A stretch of 64,000 bases of DNA from Gemmataceae bacterium (GCA_022842245.1 JALHPZ010000030.1:1-64000), one strand, 5' to 3'; counted from the stretch's first letter, positions 9,466-19,101 are shown. The notes: generated by a model not told the origin, from the sequence alone. Program-made: numbers and translations.

Positions 9466-9939
9466 TCACGAGATCGCAGATTCCGCGAGCGCCGCGTGGC
9501 GGTCGCCATATCCCGTCAGCGTGAACCGCCGTTCCGTTTCCCCCGTCGGCTCGATGCGGATCTCCAGCCGCTCGGCCGGCAGCGCCTCCGGCACGCGGTC
9601 GGCCCATTCCACGACGCATACGCCGTCGCCGGCGAAGTATTCGTGCGCGCCGAGGTCGAGGAACTCGCGCTCGTCCCGCAGCCGGTAGGTGTCGAAATGG
9701 TAGATCGGCACGCGCGCGGCGTACTCCTGCACGAGCACGAAGGTGGGGCTGTTGACGGCGGCGGGGTTGCGCACGCCCAGCCCCTCGGCGAGGGCGCGCG
9801 TGAGGTGCGTCTTGCCCGCGCCGAGCGGCCCGACGAGCGCGACGACCGCGCCGGGGAACAGCCGCGCCCCGATCCGCCGCCCGAGCGCTTCGGTGTCGGA
9901 GAGGGCGTTCGCCAAAAAGGGGACAGTCACCGTTTTCAT
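9466..9939 (-). CDS. tsaE: tRNA threonylcarbamoyladenosine biosynthesis ATPase TsaE
   Basis: A 157-residue P-loop ATPase. The Walker A motif is GPLGAGKT (37-44); further family marks are SPTFVLVQEY, the IYHFDTYRL stretch and VVEWADR. TsaE works with TsaB and TsaD to make the essential t6A modification at position 37 of tRNAs decoding ANN codons. Length is standard. It is divergent from the sialidase-like gene, with 71 bp between the starts, and upstream of trxA. Confidence 0.95.
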   Translation of the reverse strand: MKTVTVPFLANALSDTEALGRRIGARLFPGAVVALVGPLGAGKTHLTRALAEGLGVRNPAAVNSPTFVLVQEYAARVPIYHFDTYRLRDEREFLDLGAHEYFAGDGVCVVEWADRVPEALPAERLEIRIEPTGETERRFTLTGYGDRHAALAESAIS

Positions 9940-10010
9940 CGACGGCTTTCCAAACGAACCTCCCGCGCCGCCAGCGCCGTACGCTTATCGTATTCCGCCG
10001 AGACTCCGCC

Positions 10011-11267
10011 ATGCTCCGACCGCTCGCCATTCTGATATTGCTCCTCGCCATGCCGGTCGCCGCGCAGGAACCGCCCGAAGCCCGTTTCGAACGGATGTCC
10101 CCAATGGAGATTCGCGCGTTCGAACTCGACCTCATGCGCCGCATCGCCGACCTCGCGCTCGTGCCGCCGACCCTGAACACGAACCCGCTGCCGAAGTACG
10201 ACTATGACAAACTCGACTACGGCATGACCATCGGCATCGACCGCACGCCCAAAGGCCGCCTCTGGGCCTGCTGGGTCGCCGGCGGCGACAGCCCGAAGGC
10301 GTTCTTCGTCCTCGCCACCAGCGACGACGACGGCGCCACCTGGTCCAAGCCCCGGCTCGTCGTCGACACCCATTCGCCCACGCTGCCCCGCGAGCGTAGC
10401 GTCCTCGTCGGCAACCTCTGGACCGACCCGACCGGTCGGCTCTGGCTCTTCTTCGATCAATCCATGGACATGTTCGACGGCCGCGCCGGCGTCTGGGCCG
10501 CCACCTGCGACAACCCCGACGCCGACAAACCGACCTGGTCGAAGCCGCGCCGCCACGCCGACGGCGTCATGCTCAACAAGCCCACCGTTTTGAAGTCCGG
10601 CGAATGGCTCGCGCCGATCTCCCTCGACCAGCGCGGCGGCTTCGGCCCCTTCAAGGGACTCTTCACCGAGTTGGACCCCCTCCGCGGCGCCGCCGTCTTC
10701 GCTTCGAACGATCACGGCAAGACCTGGACCCGCCGCGGCGCCGCCACCTTCCCGAACCCCGACTGGCACGAACACATGATCGTCGAACGCAAGGACGGCT
10801 CGCTCTGGATGCTCGGCCGCACCGCGAAGGGGATCGTGCAAAGTACCTCGACCGACGGCGGGAAGACCTGGAGCGCCGCGACCGAGCCGCCCGGCATCCG
10901 CCAGCCGAATGCCCGCTTCTTCCTCCGCCGCCTCGCCTCCGGCCGCATCCTCCTCGTCAAGCACGGCGATCGCGTCGACGCCCACGACGGCCGCGTGAAG
11001 CTCAGCGCCTGGCTCTCGGAGGACGAGGGTACAAGCTGGACCGGCGGCCTGATCCTCGACGACCGCAAGGGCGTGTCGTACCCCGACGGCTTCCAGGCCC
11101 CGGACGGCACGCTGTACATCTCCTACGACCGCAACCGCGCCACCGACGGCGAGGTGCTGCTGGCGCGTTTCACCGAGGCCGACATCGCCGCGAAGAAGCT
11201 GGTGGGGCCGAAGTCGGCGTTGAAGATGCTCGTGAGCAAGCCGCTGGGCATGAAGATGAAGGAGTGA
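10011..11267 (+). CDS. Secreted sialidase-like (BNR/Asp-box) protein
   Basis: A 418-residue exported protein with signal peptide MLRPLAILILLLAMPVAAQ. Four Asp-box motifs are visible (SDDDGATW, SNDHGKTW, STDGGKTW and SEDEGTSW), the hallmark of the six-bladed propeller of exo-alpha-sialidases. The YDRNRATDGEVLLARF ending also fits. Planctomycetes encode many such proteins, probably for glycan breakdown; catalytic arginines cannot be assigned with confidence by eye, so the substrate is open. Single gene, divergent from tsaE. Confidence 0.85.
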   Translation: MLRPLAILILLLAMPVAAQEPPEARFERMSPMEIRAFELDLMRRIADLALVPPTLNTNPLPKYDYDKLDYGMTIGIDRTPKGRLWACWVAGGDSPKAFFVLATSDDDGATWSKPRLVVDTHSPTLPRERSVLVGNLWTDPTGRLWLFFDQSMDMFDGRAGVWAATCDNPDADKPTWSKPRRHADGVMLNKPTVLKSGEWLAPISLDQRGGFGPFKGLFTELDPLRGAAVFASNDHGKTWTRRGAATFPNPDWHEHMIVERKDGSLWMLGRTAKGIVQSTSTDGGKTWSAATEPPGIRQPNARFFLRRLASGRILLVKHGDRVDAHDGRVKLSAWLSEDEGTSWTGGLILDDRKGVSYPDGFQAPDGTLYISYDRNRATDGEVLLARFTEADIAAKKLVGPKSALKMLVSKPLGMKMKE

Positions 11268-11525
11268 CGGGCTTCGCTCGCGCCTCGCCGCGGGACTTCG
11301 GAGGCGCGGGGAGCTTCGAGCCGGTGTTTCGCGGGTTGGCGCTTTGGCGGCCGGCGTGAACTGCCCCGCGACCGGCCGTTGCCAGGTTCAACCGAGGCGA
11401 AAACGACGAGTGGAACGATCGTCATCGAGAAGTAACGTCGACGGGCAGTTAGGGCAAATCGATTGGGCAACCCCGACCATGTCCGACCGCGATGAAGATA
11501 AAACACTCATCTCGCCGACATTATG
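11268..11525. other. Intergenic stretch, no gene seen
   Basis: Non-coding between the sialidase-like gene and the DUF1559 promoter. GC content falls toward the right end, which leads into the promoter at 11526. No RNA gene or clear repeat was seen. Confidence 0.5.
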
Positions 11526-11554
11526 TTGACTCGCCGATTGCGCCGGGCTAATAG
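11526..11554 (+). promoter_or_regulatory. Probable sigma-70-type promoter of the DUF1559/lipoprotein pair
   Basis: TTGACT (11526-11531) and TAATAG (11549-11554) are separated by 17 bp, in a locally AT-richer region 39 bp before the DUF1559 start. The -35 box matches consensus in five of six positions; the -10 box is weaker. Confidence 0.42.
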
Positions 11555-11592
11555 TGACGGTTGTTTTCTTTCTGATTTCTGGAGTTTATCCC

Positions 11593-12543
11593 ATGTCCCG
11601 TTCCCCCTCTCCCCGCGGGAGGACGGCGTTCACGCTCATCGAGCTGCTCGTCGTCATCGCGATCATCGCAATTTTGATCGGTCTGCTGCTTCCCGCCGTG
11701 CAGAAAGTCCGCGAAGCCGCCGCGCGGGCGAAGTGCCAGAACAACCTGAAGCAGATCGGCATCGCGCTGCACAACTTCCACGACGTGAACGGCTTCTTCC
11801 CGCAAGGGCGGTTCGGCTGCGACGGCTCCGGCCCCGGCGAGTGCGGCACCTTGCCCCAGTCGGATATCCGCCGCGGCGGTCAGAGCGGATTCGTCGGGAT
11901 CCTGCCGCACGTGGAACTCAACAACATCTTCCAGGTCATCGGCAAGACGGTCGCGGATGTGCCGTGGCCGACATTGGACAACGCGACCTGGCGGCCGTTC
12001 AACAAGGTCGCCCTCGAGACGCGGCCGAGCGTCTACGTCTGCCCGTCCGACACGGCCCAGCCGTTCGTGGCCAACACCGGCTCGAGTTTCACGATCAACG
12101 CCGCCGTGGGCAGCTATGCGTTCTCGACGGGCACCTTTGGACCGAGCTCCGGGATTGGCGCCAACGTGAAGTACACCAACACCGGCATGTTCGTGTACCG
12201 GAACACGAAGCGGATCGCCGACATTCTCGACGGCACCAGCAATACGCTGGCGGTCGGCGAGGTGTACGACGGCCACCTCGGCAACAATCCGAACGTCTGG
12301 AGCGTGGGCAGCCGTCATACCCACTGCTTGCGCACGACCGAAAACCCGATCAACAGCGCGCCGGGGACGGGTATCCTCTATTCGTCGACGAACAATGGCG
12401 CGTTCATGAGCCGCCACCCGACGGGCGCCAACTTCGCCCTGGGCGACGGGAGCGTCCGGTTCATCAATCAGAACATCGACATCTTGAAGTACCGCGCCCT
12501 TTCCACCATCGCCGGTGGCGAAGTCGCATCCCCCGACAATTAA
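11593..12543 (+). CDS. DUF1559 prepilin-like protein (type IV pilin N-terminal methylation signal)
   Basis: A 316-residue protein beginning with a short basic leader and the prepilin signal [20 protein letters not shown], so it should be cleaved by a prepilin peptidase and held by its N-terminal helix. The DUF1559 body follows: [20 protein letters not shown], then [14 protein letters not shown], with the H-to-DG C-terminal signature ([11 protein letters not shown]). This family is strongly expanded in planctomycetes; function is unknown, possibly pseudopilins of a type II-like secretion system or surface structures. ATG 11593 has GGAG upstream. A small lipoprotein gene follows after 9 bp, a pairing frequent for this family. 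Confidence 0.95.
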   Translation: MSRSPSPRGRTAFTLIELLVVIAIIAILIGLLLPAVQKVREAAARAKCQNNLKQIGIALHNFHDVNGFFPQGRFGCDGSGPGECGTLPQSDIRRGGQSGFVGILPHVELNNIFQVIGKTVADVPWPTLDNATWRPFNKVALETRPSVYVCPSDTAQPFVANTGSSFTINAAVGSYAFSTGTFGPSSGIGANVKYTNTGMFVYRNTKRIADILDGTSNTLAVGEVYDGHLGNNPNVWSVGSRHTHCLRTTENPINSAPGTGILYSSTNNGAFMSRHPTGANFALGDGSVRFINQNIDILKYRALSTIAGGEVASPDN

Positions 12544-12552
12544 TAGGAGCCG

Positions 12553-13026
12553 ATGATGCGTCGGACTCTCTCCATTGGACCGATCCTGGCGGCATTCCTC
12601 GCCACCCTCGCCGGGTGCGGGAGCGGCGGCCCCACGATGGTCCCCGTCGCCGGCACTGTCACGATCGACGGACAGCCGTTGACCTACGGCCAGATCCAGG
12701 TGCTGCCGAACGGCTGGCGACCGGCGTCCAGCCCGATCGGCAGCGACGGACGGTTCATGCTGACGACAACCGTCTCGGGAGACGGTTGCCCCGTCGGCAC
12801 GCACAACGTCGTCGTGCTCGCCGGCGAACCGCTTCCCGGCGATTCGATGAAATGGCACGCGCCCAAGAAGTACGCCGATCCGACTGCGTCCAAGCTCACG
12901 ATCACGATCACCGGGCCGACGAACGACCTGAAGATCGAGTTGAAGTGGGACAAGGGCGGCAAACCGTTCGTTGAAAAGGCCGAGAAGGAAGGCGGCAGCG
13001 AGGCCGGCTTCGTCTTCACGAAGTGA
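12553..13026 (+). CDS. Small lipoprotein with transthyretin/carboxypeptidase-regulatory-like fold
   Basis: A 157-residue protein. The N-terminus is a lipoprotein signal ending LATLAGC, with the cysteine as lipid anchor. The body is beta-rich and follows the pattern PVAGTVTIDGQPL, then GSDGRFML and VGTHNVVV, as in carboxypeptidase-regulatory-like domains. Such proteins are usually encoded directly after DUF1559 genes in planctomycetes, as here (9-bp gap), which suggests a structural partner, but this has not been shown. A strong terminator follows at 13059. Confidence 0.85.
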   Translation: MMRRTLSIGPILAAFLATLAGCGSGGPTMVPVAGTVTIDGQPLTYGQIQVLPNGWRPASSPIGSDGRFMLTTTVSGDGCPVGTHNVVVLAGEPLPGDSMKWHAPKKYADPTASKLTITITGPTNDLKIELKWDKGGKPFVEKAEKEGGSEAGFVFTK

Positions 13027-13058
13027 GTCGGCGGCTCCACCGCGACCTCGACCGTATC

Positions 13059-13096
13059 GAGAAGGGCGTTGCTCGGGAACGAGCAACGCCCTTCTC
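13059..13096 (+). terminator. Strong hairpin terminator
   Basis: A perfect 17-bp stem (13059-13075 with 13080-13096) closed by a GGAA tetraloop of the GNRA type, followed by ATTTGAT. It lies 33 bp after the lipoprotein stop. Confidence 0.8.
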
Positions 13097-13306
13097 ATTT
13101 GATCGATACGCCGAGTCACTGCGAGCGACCATGCGGCCACCAACGGTTTCACCGGTCCCGTCGACTCTTGTCCCCTCCACCCCCCTTGAGGGCGAGTGTT
13201 AGGGTGGGGGAATGTTGCTTCGGAAAACTCGTCGCGATCCCCGTCACCGCCACCCCGGCCCTCCCTTTTCACATTCGAAAATGAGTGCGTCCTTTATCGG
13301 CAGTCC

Positions 13307-13468
13307 CCTTTTTTGCGCGCCGCTTTTTTCTGTGCCGCCCGCGAGACCAACATCGAACTCTGGGCGCGGTGAGTGGAGTGGCTGGACAAGTACGTGAAGA
13401 ACCTTGAAGAAGAAGTGAATCGCCAAGCCTGGGACGCCGCGCCCGCCCTGCCGTTTTCACCGGAGTAG
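13307..13468 (+). pseudogene. Possible gene remnant with one in-frame stop, just before the P-type ATPase
   Basis: One frame reads as plausible protein on both sides of a single TGA (13370-13372): ...CAARETNIELWAR, stop, VEWLDKYVKNLEEEVNRQ and on to a TAG at 13466-13468, 7 bp before the ATPase start. A TGA-to-TGG change would join the halves. No upstream start with a ribosome site is clear, and the region further 5' (13100-13300) looks non-coding, with a C/T-rich stretch and no recognisable gene. The last part could alternatively be a 31-residue ORF from GTG 13373. No family is recognised. Confidence 0.27.
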
Positions 13469-13475
13469 ACCGCCG

Positions 13476-15824
13476 ATGTCCGCACCCGCCGGGTTGACGA
13501 CCGCCGCCGTCGCCGACCGTACCCGTCGGGGACTCGTCAACCGTTCCCGCCGCGGGGCCTGGGAAGACTATCTCGTCATCGCCTCCCGGCACCTGTTTAC
13601 CGTTTTCAACGTCGTCGTCGTCCCGACCGCCGTCGCCCTGTTTCTTTACGGCGAGTGGCGGGCCGGCGTCTCCGTCTCAGGCACCGCGCTGGCCAACACC
13701 ATCATCGGGTTGGTGCAGGAAATCCGCGCCAAGTGGCAACTGGACCAACTGGCCATCCTGACCGCCCGCCGGGCCCGCGTCATCCGCGACGGCCGGGAAC
13801 TCGACATTCCGGCCGACGAACTGGTCGCCGAGGACCTCGTCCTGCTGCGGGCCGGCGACGCCGTGGTCGCGGACGGCGTGGTCGTGTCGGCGAACTACCT
13901 GGAAATCGACGAGGCGCTGCTCACGGGCGAATCCGACCCGGCACGCCGCCAGCCCGGCGAGCGGGTGCTGTCCGGCAGCATCTGCGTGGCCGGCGAAGGA
14001 TCGTACCGCGCGGATCGCATCGGCGACGAGGCGTTCGCGCAAAGTATCACCGCCGACGCCCGCCGCTACAGTTACACCGCCAGCCCGCTCACCCGCGCCG
14101 CGAACCGCATCATCACCACGCTCAGCGCCGTCGCTCTGGTCCTGTGCGGGTTGTACCTGCTCCTGCTCCAACTGGGCTCCATCGGCACCGAGCGGTTCCT
14201 GCTGATGACCGCCGGCACCATCGTGTCGATGATCCCGCAAGGGCTGGTGCTGACCGCCACCGTGTCGTTCACCCTGGGGGCGATCGTCATCGGCCGGCGC
14301 GGGGCGCTGGTGCAGCGATTGAACGCCGTGGAAGCCATGGCGGCGGTAGACACCATTTGCACCGACAAGACCGGCACGCTGACCACGAACCGGCTCACCC
14401 TGGCCGCGCTGCACGCGGTGAACGGGTTCGCCGAGCACGACATCCGGTTCCGCCTGGCCCTGTTCGTCACCGCCACGGTGGACCGCGACAACAAGAACGT
14501 GCTGGCGATCCGCGCCGCCGTCGGCGAAGAGTCGGCCGAGGTGCTGAACCAGATCCCGTTCACCGCCCGCACCCGGTTCAGCGCCGTTCACCTGCGGCAC
14601 GCCGACGTCGAACAGGTTCTGGTCCTCGGTGCCCCGGAAACGCTGGTGCCGGACGCCGGCGCGTGGGACGCGGAGTTGGGCCGCCTGCGGGCGAGCGGGT
14701 TGCGGGTATTGCTGTTCGCCGAAGCCGCCGGGCCGTTGATCAACGGCGAACTGCCGACCGACATTCGCCCGACGGCGCTGGTCGCGCTGGCAGACGAACT
14801 CCGCCCCGACGCCGCGGAGGTGCTGAAAGCCCTGGCCGCCGAGGGAATCGCGTTCAAGGTGATTTCCGGCGACAACCCGCTCACCGTCCGCGCCACCGTC
14901 GCCCCGCTCGACCTCCCGATGGCGAGGGAAACCGTCGTCACCGGCACCGACTTCGCCACCGCCGCGGACCCGGTCGCGTTCGCGCTGCGACACAGCGTGT
15001 TCGGGCGGGTGGAGCCGAAGCAGAAGGTCGCCATCGTGGAAGCCCTCCAGGCCGGCGGGGCGAACGTGGCCATGATCGGCGATGGCGTGAACGACGTGCT
15101 GTCGATCAAGAAGGCGGACCTCGGCATCGCGATGGGGGAGGGGAGCGCCGCGGCGAAGACCGTGTCGAGTCTGGTGCTGCAAACGAACGACTTCGCGGTG
15201 CTGCCGGAGGCCATTGCCGAGGGGCGCACCATCGTTCGCAACCTCCGCCGCGCGGGGAAGCTGTTCCTGACGAAGAACGTCTACTCGCTGCTGTTGATCG
15301 CGGTCTACGCGGTGGGCCTGTTCGACCTGCCGTTTCCGTACCTGCCGCCGCAAGTGAGCCTGCTGAACTGGATGACCATCGGCATCCCGGCGCTGTTCAT
15401 CGCGCTCACCCGCGAGCGCGGCGGGGAGATCGAACGGCGGAGCTACTTGCGAGACGTCGGCGTCTTCTCGCTGCGGAACGGGTTGATCTTCGCCGTCGCG
15501 GGGGTGACGTTGCTGACGCTGGCGAAACACTACTGGCAGGTGGACGAAACGACCCAACGGACGATGCTGCTGACGCTGATGATTTTCCTGGGGATGGGGC
15601 AACTGTGGCAGGTGTTCGGCGGGGTGGGGACCACGCTGCGGGCCGACCGCTGGCAGCGGCCCCTCACGCTCATCATCGTGCCGATCTACGCCGGTTTCAT
15701 GTACTGGCCGTTCACAGCCGACTTCTTCCAGATGGCGGTTTTCGACCTGACCGACTGGTGGCGGGTGCTACTGGTCGTGTTGCCGACGTGGGCGGTCACG
15801 AAGTTGGCTAGCGGGATACGATGA
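13476..15824 (+). CDS. P-type cation-transporting ATPase (CtpE-like)
   Basis: A 782-residue P-type ATPase. Visible marks: the actuator motif ALLTGESDP, the phosphorylation site D297 in CTDKTGTLT, the hinge MIGDGVNDVLSIKKADLGIAMG, membrane helices in pairs before and after the actuator domain, and six C-terminal helices. The sequence order and the LNWMTIGIPALFIALTRE segment resemble actinobacterial CtpE (a calcium/metal pump) more than heavy-metal (CPx) or KdpB pumps; there are no metal-binding CxxC domains. The M4 motif reads PQGL (Q255) where calcium pumps usually have PEGL. Substrate is therefore open. The start follows the small remnant frame, with GGAG 10 nt before ATG. Confidence 0.88.
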   Translation: MSAPAGLTTAAVADRTRRGLVNRSRRGAWEDYLVIASRHLFTVFNVVVVPTAVALFLYGEWRAGVSVSGTALANTIIGLVQEIRAKWQLDQLAILTARRARVIRDGRELDIPADELVAEDLVLLRAGDAVVADGVVVSANYLEIDEALLTGESDPARRQPGERVLSGSICVAGEGSYRADRIGDEAFAQSITADARRYSYTASPLTRAANRIITTLSAVALVLCGLYLLLLQLGSIGTERFLLMTAGTIVSMIPQGLVLTATVSFTLGAIVIGRRGALVQRLNAVEAMAAVDTICTDKTGTLTTNRLTLAALHAVNGFAEHDIRFRLALFVTATVDRDNKNVLAIRAAVGEESAEVLNQIPFTARTRFSAVHLRHADVEQVLVLGAPETLVPDAGAWDAELGRLRASGLRVLLFAEAAGPLINGELPTDIRPTALVALADELRPDAAEVLKALAAEGIAFKVISGDNPLTVRATVAPLDLPMARETVVTGTDFATAADPVAFALRHSVFGRVEPKQKVAIVEALQAGGANVAMIGDGVNDVLSIKKADLGIAMGEGSAAAKTVSSLVLQTNDFAVLPEAIAEGRTIVRNLRRAGKLFLTKNVYSLLLIAVYAVGLFDLPFPYLPPQVSLLNWMTIGIPALFIALTRERGGEIERRSYLRDVGVFSLRNGLIFAVAGVTLLTLAKHYWQVDETTQRTMLLTLMIFLGMGQLWQVFGGVGTTLRADRWQRPLTLIIVPIYAGFMYWPFTADFFQMAVFDLTDWWRVLLVVLPTWAVTKLASGIR

Positions 15825-15977
15825 GGAGTCGGATGAAGAATTTGGCGACGGGTTCCGGCTGGTGTCAGTCCCGAAGGGGCGCCCGGGAATCGCTCGGGTT
15901 CGAGCGCCGCAGAACCCCTGGCGTGCCATTGTTGACGATGCCCGGTCCTCCTGACCTCGCGGCCGCGGTTCCGGACG

Positions 15978-17303
15978 TCAGCTCCACAACTCCCGCACCG
16001 GGACGCCGGTTTCCACCAGCGCCGTCGGCCTCGCCAGCGTGTCGTCGAAGTGGACCTTCTTCGCGTCGATCCCCAAATGCTGGAAGATCGTCGCGCTCAC
16101 GTCTTGCGGAGTGATCGGGCGATCGGCGACATACTCGCCCTTCTCCGTGCTGCGGCCGATCACCTGGCCCATCTTCATCGAGCCGCAGCCCATCAGCACG
16201 CTGAAGGTGTTGCCCCAATGGTCGCGGCCGCCCTCGGCGTTCATGCGGGGCGTGCGGCCGAACTCGCCCATCGCCACCACCAGCGTCTTCTCGTACAGTC
16301 CGCGATCCATCAGGTCCTTCACGAGAGCCGAGAGAGCCTTGTCGAACGGGGGGATGAAGAGCTTGCCGCCCTCGGTGGTGCTGTGCCGGCCGGCGGTCGC
16401 GTGGTGGTCCCACGGCACGCAGTTGACCGTGACGAACGTGACGCCGGCCTCGACCAACCGCCGGGCGAGCAGGGCGCTCTGGCCGTAGGTGTGCCGGCCG
16501 TACTGGTCGCGGAGCGCGTCCGGTTCGGCGGAAATCTCGAACGCCTTCGCCGTGGCGGCGCTCGTGAGCAGGTCGAACGCCTGGGCGCGGAACGGATCGC
16601 CCGATTCCGATTCCCGACGATGCTGGTCCAGGGTGTCCAGCAGACTGCGGCGATCCTCCAGCCGCTCCATCGGCAGGTCTTTCGGCAGCGTCAGGTTGCG
16701 GACGCGGAAGTCCTTCAGGTTCGGGTCGGATTCGGTGTTGAAGGGATTGAATCGCTTGCCGAGGTACGCGGCGTAGTGGAAGAAGTTGTCGGTGCCGCCG
16801 CGGAGGTGGGGCACGGCGGCGTAGGCGGGCACGGTCGGGGCGTTCGGGCCGCGGAGTTTCGAGACGGCGGAGCCGAGGCTCGGGCGCTTCTGGTTCATGA
16901 AGTCCGGCGCGTTGAAGGCGGGGCCTTCGAAGCCGGTGAGCATCCAGTGGTTGGCCTTGGTGTGGTCGCCGGAGCCGTGGTTCACGGTGCGGAGCACGGC
17001 GAGGTGCTTCATCAGCTTCGCCTGCTCGGGCAGGAGTTCGCCGAAACGGACGCCGGGCACGCTCGTCGGAATGGAACCGAACGGACCGCGGAACTGGGCG
17101 ACGGCGTTCGGCTTGGGGTCCCACGTCTCCATGTGGCCGGGGCCGCCGGACATCCAGAAGAGGATGACGGCGGTGTCCTTGCGGGGTGCGGAGTTGGCGT
17201 GCAGGTGCGCGAGGGAGAGTCCTCCGAGCGCGCCGGCCATCACGAAACTGCGGCGCGTGATCGGCGTGGCGTCTTGCGAGTATCCACCGGTGACGCGGAT
17301 CAT
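15978..17303 (-). CDS. DUF1501 family exported protein (Tat signal)
   Basis: A 441-residue protein with a twin-arginine signal (ITRRSFVMAGALGGLSLAHL). The body is a DUF1501 alkaline-phosphatase/sulfatase-like domain: ILFWMSGGPGHMETWDPKP near the start, VTFVTVNCVPWDHH in the middle, and EFGRTPRMNAEGGRDHW near the end carry the likely metal-binding Asp/His residues. Planctomycetes encode dozens of these, usually next to DUF1549/DUF1553 genes; this one stands alone. Biochemical function is unknown. It converges with the P-type ATPase gene, 153 bp apart. Confidence 0.92.
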   Translation of the reverse strand: MIRVTGGYSQDATPITRRSFVMAGALGGLSLAHLHANSAPRKDTAVILFWMSGGPGHMETWDPKPNAVAQFRGPFGSIPTSVPGVRFGELLPEQAKLMKHLAVLRTVNHGSGDHTKANHWMLTGFEGPAFNAPDFMNQKRPSLGSAVSKLRGPNAPTVPAYAAVPHLRGGTDNFFHYAAYLGKRFNPFNTESDPNLKDFRVRNLTLPKDLPMERLEDRRSLLDTLDQHRRESESGDPFRAQAFDLLTSAATAKAFEISAEPDALRDQYGRHTYGQSALLARRLVEAGVTFVTVNCVPWDHHATAGRHSTTEGGKLFIPPFDKALSALVKDLMDRGLYEKTLVVAMGEFGRTPRMNAEGGRDHWGNTFSVLMGCGSMKMGQVIGRSTEKGEYVADRPITPQDVSATIFQHLGIDAKKVHFDDTLARPTALVETGVPVRELWS

Positions 17304-17727
17304 GGGGGACGGCTCCGGGATTTGCGATTCGGCAGGAAGTCTAGTTTCTCGCGCGGCCGTCGCGCCGTCAACGGAATTTCGAAGGAAGATCGATCGTTCC
17401 GATATCCGGTTCGAGAGTCGGATCGGCCGAATTGTAGCGATTATGCCGGTTTTTCCGTCCCGAACCGCTGCCTGATCGCTCCGTATCCCGAACGCGCCAG
17501 ACTTCCACGGACCCGAAGAGCTTCGGTCATCCCGTCAATTGCGCCGTCGCGGCGGTTGGCATGGGATTTCACCCCCTTCGGCGCTTGGCAGGGTCGGATC
17601 GGTACGCTAGAACGGAATTGCTCCGGGGCGATCGCGCCGGGCATTACCCGCAGTGCGGGGCTTGGACGAGGTCGGCCCGATTATGGGGCGGTCCCAAACG
17701 ATTTCTTCCCGCAACGGCATACAGGTC
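17304..17727. other. Intergenic region between divergent genes
   Basis: About 420 bp separating the DUF1501 gene (leftward) from the DHH gene (rightward). It must hold both promoters, but no convincing -35/-10 pair was found. No RNA gene or repeat was seen. The DHH reading frame is open through the right-hand part, but that part is not protein-like. Confidence 0.5.
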
Positions 17728-18774
17728 ATGGGTTTGCGCCGCTCAGACCGATTCCTGGCCGGGCTGGAAGAGGCCGATCGCGTGGTCTTCGTTTCCCACG
17801 TGCATCCCGATCCCGACGGCCTCGGCAGCATGCTGGGCCTGGCCCATCTGGTCGAAAGCAAACTCGAGATTCCCACCGTCCTGACGCAGGACGGACCGAT
17901 CAGTCGGGCCGAAAACAAGGCCATGGTCGATGTGCTGCACCTCGACCTTGTGCCGGTCGAACAGCTGGAATGGCACGGCCACGACGCGGTCGTGATGGTG
18001 GATAGCCAGCCCAAGACCGGGCGGCACAGCATCGACGACGCCATCGACCTCTACGCCGTCATCGACCACCACGACACGCCGGGCGAATTGAAAGGCATTC
18101 CGTTCATCGACATCCGGCCGAGTTTGGGCGCGACCTGCACGCTGGTGACCAAGTACCTCGCCGAGCAGGACGTGGACATTCCCGAGAAGGTGGCGACGGC
18201 GCTGTTGTATGGCATCGATACCGAAGTCACCGGCTATCCACGCGAGGCGACCCCGGCCGACGACGAGGCGCAAGCGTATCTGTTTCCGCTGGCGGACAAG
18301 GACCTGCTGGCGCAGATCAAAAACGCCCGGCTGCCGCATTCGCACTTCGATTGCCTGCTCCAGGCGTTGCAAACCTCGTTCATCTACGATCGCCTGATCC
18401 TGACGTGGGTGGACGACCTGCCGCAGCCGGAGCAGGCGGCCGAGGTGGCGGACTTCATGGTCCGGTTCGAGCATGTGGACTGGGCCGTGTGCGGCGGAAT
18501 CCACAAGGGCGTGCTGTTCCTGTCGGCGCGGACGAACCTCGCGCACGCCGGGGCGGGAGAATTGCTACGCTCGGTGGTGGGCAAGCTCGGCCGCGCCGGC
18601 GGGCACGACCGGCGCGCCGGCGGCAGCATCAAACTCGCCAGCACCAAGCCGAGCGCCATCGACGATTTGCAAGCCACCCTCCGCAAGCGGCTACTGAAGA
18701 AACTCAAGATCGACGACGTGCGCGGCCAGCGGCTGGTTCCGCTCCGCGAGATGCTGCAGAACCTGCAATCGTAA
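17728..18774 (+). CDS. DHH family phosphoesterase (NrnA-like)
   Basis: A 348-residue protein with DHH-superfamily motifs: HVHPDPDGLGS (about 24-34, motif I), VVMVDSQ (motif II), VIDHHDTPG (the DHH motif) and a DHHA1 C-terminal domain with AGGHDRRAGGSI. These coordinate two manganese ions in nano-RNases and pAp phosphatases, so degradation of short oligonucleotides or pAp or cyclic dinucleotide products is likely; the exact substrate cannot be read from sequence. The ATG at 17728 sits 6 residues before the first conserved strand; upstream in-frame starts at 17683 and 17653 would add a non-conserved leader. Confidence 0.85.
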   Translation: MGLRRSDRFLAGLEEADRVVFVSHVHPDPDGLGSMLGLAHLVESKLEIPTVLTQDGPISRAENKAMVDVLHLDLVPVEQLEWHGHDAVVMVDSQPKTGRHSIDDAIDLYAVIDHHDTPGELKGIPFIDIRPSLGATCTLVTKYLAEQDVDIPEKVATALLYGIDTEVTGYPREATPADDEAQAYLFPLADKDLLAQIKNARLPHSHFDCLLQALQTSFIYDRLILTWVDDLPQPEQAAEVADFMVRFEHVDWAVCGGIHKGVLFLSARTNLAHAGAGELLRSVVGKLGRAGGHDRRAGGSIKLASTKPSAIDDLQATLRKRLLKKLKIDDVRGQRLVPLREMLQNLQS

Positions 18775-19101
18775 CGGCTCCGTCACGCGACTGTAGACTT
18801 TCCCGCCCCCCGGGCCGAGAATCGTGCGGATCATCCGCGATTTTCGACCCTCGACCAAACGATTCCAACTGTCGGCTCGTTCTGACTTTAGAGAAAACCG
18901 TCCGTTCGGACTGATTCCGGCGGGGAAAATTCGCCGATGGCTTGGAACATCGGTGATCTCGGCGTCTAAAGTGGTGTGATGAAATCGAACTGATCCGGGG
19001 CGGATTCCCTGAAAGAAACTCCCGCATCCGGCGTATTCACCATAACCATCCCGAACCCGAACGCTTTCACGTTCGATGGCCGACGGGAAAGGAGAAGACA
19101 C
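18775..19101. other. Intergenic leader region of the DksA/TraR gene
   Basis: About 330 bp with AT-richer patches (around 18880 and 18970) that could hold the promoter; no confident boxes. A small inverted repeat (CGAACG...CGTTCG, near 19057-19074) lies in the leader just before the ribosome site. Nothing else recognised. Confidence 0.4.

Noticed and set aside
15823-15935. Short protein-like frame after the P-type ATPase stop
   Set aside because: It reads EESDEEFGDGFRLVSVPKG and continues to a TGA, but has no start, overlaps the ATPase stop and matches no family I recognise.
17653-17727. Upstream starts for the DHH phosphoesterase
   Set aside because: They would add 15 to 25 residues without conserved features; the ATG at 17728 fits the family N-terminus.
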